This document shows positions 4,655 through 5,274 of a stretch of 5,274 bases of DNA, piece by piece. The stretch's first letter is position 1. The number at the start of each line of letters is the position of its first letter. The notes below the pieces were generated by a model. It saw only the letters and a program-made list of their open reading frames with translations. It was not told where the DNA came from and made no database searches. The DNA comes from a bacterium. GTDB taxonomy: Bacteria; Krumholzibacteriota; Krumholzibacteriia; JACNKJ01. A program made the translations under genes and the position numbers. The stretch lies in assembly GCA_014382085.1 (NCBI GenBank), contig JACNKJ010000048.1, positions 1 to 5,274 of the forward strand, read 5' to 3'.

Positions 4655-5274
4655 AGGATCTCGATTCACTGGGTTTGCGCGTGCGCGCTGGCGAACTGGA
4701 AATTCTCGACCAGACCCACCTCCCCCAGGAAGAAGTTTGGCTGAAGATTCACGATACCCAGACCATGATCGAGGCCATCGTTTCCCTTCGCGTGCGCGGT
4801 GCGCCGCTCATCGGCGTGGCGGCGGCCCTGTCCTTGGCGCATAGTGTCGAGCAGGGAGCGGACGAGGGTGAATTGACGGAGGCCGGCGCGGCCCTTAGCG
4901 CGGCTCGCCCCACGGCCGTGAATCTGAAGGCGGCGGTGGATCGCGTGTTGGCGGGGAAAGATAAAGTACGCGAAGCCGAGGCCATCTTCAGCGAGGATGT
5001 GGAGCTTTGCGAGGGAATGGCAGCCCAGGGCGCAGCGCTGATCAATCCTGGCGACGGGATTCTCACACACTGCAACAGCGGCGGCTTGGCCACGGCGGGG
5101 ATGGGGACGGGCCCGGGAGGGGACCGCCGCGCCCCAGGAGAGGGGAAAACAAATCCGGGCTACGGGGGGGGAACGCCCCCCCTACTGCAGGGCGCGAGGC
5201 TGGCCACCCGGGGAGTAGCCCGGCCTGGGATTCCCCCACCCCCGAATTTGGACCACCATGCGGACCCCGCCCTC
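4651..5274 (+). CDS. mtnA: S-methyl-5-thioribose-1-phosphate isomerase (MtnA), 3' end cut by window
   Basis: MtnA converts 5-methylthioribose-1-phosphate to 5-methylthioribulose-1-phosphate in methionine salvage; related enzymes also act on 5-deoxyribose-1-phosphate. The first 208 residues are present. Hallmarks are LEILDQTHLP (16-25), SLRVRGAPLIGVAAA (45-59), RPTAVNLKAAVDR (86-98) and ILTHCNSGGLATAGMGT (137-153), where C141 is the catalytic cysteine. The catalytic aspartate of the GADR motif would lie beyond the window. Start is a TTG overlapping the aldolase stop, with GGAGG 5 nt upstream, giving an N-terminus of family-like length. From about residue 154 the protein departs from the family although the frame stays open: only islands such as PLLQGARL (177-184) survive and the conserved DETR before it reads as Gly/Thr/Pro. 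That stretch appears to be poor sequence. The upstream partner should use its product. Identity is secure from the first 153 residues. Confidence 0.93.
   Translation, partial: MKDLDSLGLRVRAGELEILDQTHLPQEEVWLKIHDTQTMIEAIVSLRVRGAPLIGVAAALSLAHSVEQGADEGELTEAGAALSAARPTAVNLKAAVDRVLAGKDKVREAEAIFSEDVELCEGMAAQGAALINPGDGILTHCNSGGLATAGMGTGPGGDRRAPGEGKTNPGYGGGTPPLLQGARLATRGVARPGIPPPPNLDHHADPAL
5110..5274. other. Probable low-quality contig end within mtnA
   Basis: From about 5110 the sequence becomes a mosaic of G and C runs, including eight G at 5164-5171 and seven C at 5176-5182. Islands of normal mtnA coding sequence remain in the right frame (PLLQGARL, ARPGIP), while highly conserved residues between them are replaced mostly by Gly, Pro or Arg. 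Scattered substitutions toward a neighbouring G or C, with no lasting frame loss, suggest base-calling or assembly error and not a true pseudogene. Residue-level claims after 5110 should be distrusted. Confidence 0.75.

Noticed and set aside
1..5274. tRNA, rRNA, CRISPR array, insertion sequence or attachment site.
   Set aside because: None seen: no regularly spaced long repeats, no transposase or integrase motifs, and no cloverleaf-like sequence in the short gaps.

Overview
The window looks like chromosomal DNA from a moderately GC-rich bacterium with an anaerobic lifestyle, probably a metagenome contig. The anaerobe inference rests on the left-hand gene set (ferredoxin-containing MinD-type ATPases, NifX-like proteins, a UPF0251/DUF134 regulator and a DUF5320 protein), a combination known mainly from sulfate reducers, clostridia and other anaerobes. 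The phylum cannot be fixed from the sequence.

Left part (1-2714, minus strand): one tight operon of six genes, read from right to left. The order is a DUF134 DNA-binding protein (2714-2286), a small Gly/Arg-rich DUF5320 protein (2284-2051), two different NifX/NafY-type cofactor-binding proteins (2054-1668 and 1656-1333), and two MinD/Mrp-type ATPases each carrying two [4Fe-4S] motifs (1336-488 and 491 to beyond the left edge). Gaps are 11 bp or less and three junctions are 4-bp stop/start overlaps. The set resembles the Desulfovibrio 'orange protein' (ORP) loci, so a metal-cluster carrying or assembly system is the best guess. A near-perfect 22-bp palindrome sits across the -10 region of a good sigma70-type promoter just upstream of the DUF134 gene, the expected layout for autorepression.

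Middle (2715-3815): a short divergent control region, then nadA (quinolinate synthase, NAD biosynthesis) on the plus strand. Its family cysteines are intact.

Right part (3816-5274, plus strand): a 190-bp intergenic region with four regularly spaced ATCAAG/CTTGAT half-sites, then a class II aldolase gene that overlaps mtnA by 4 bp. Together they suggest salvage or disposal of 5'-methylthioadenosine or 5'-deoxyadenosine, the by-products of S-adenosylmethionine use, including by radical-SAM enzymes. mtnA runs off the right edge. Its last ~165 bases keep the reading frame but have lost most family residues to G/C-rich changes, which looks like a low-quality contig end rather than biology.

The best candidate for a less-described system is the DUF134-controlled NifX/MinD-ferredoxin operon with its palindromic operator. 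The half-site array in front of the aldolase is the most striking unexplained non-coding signal.
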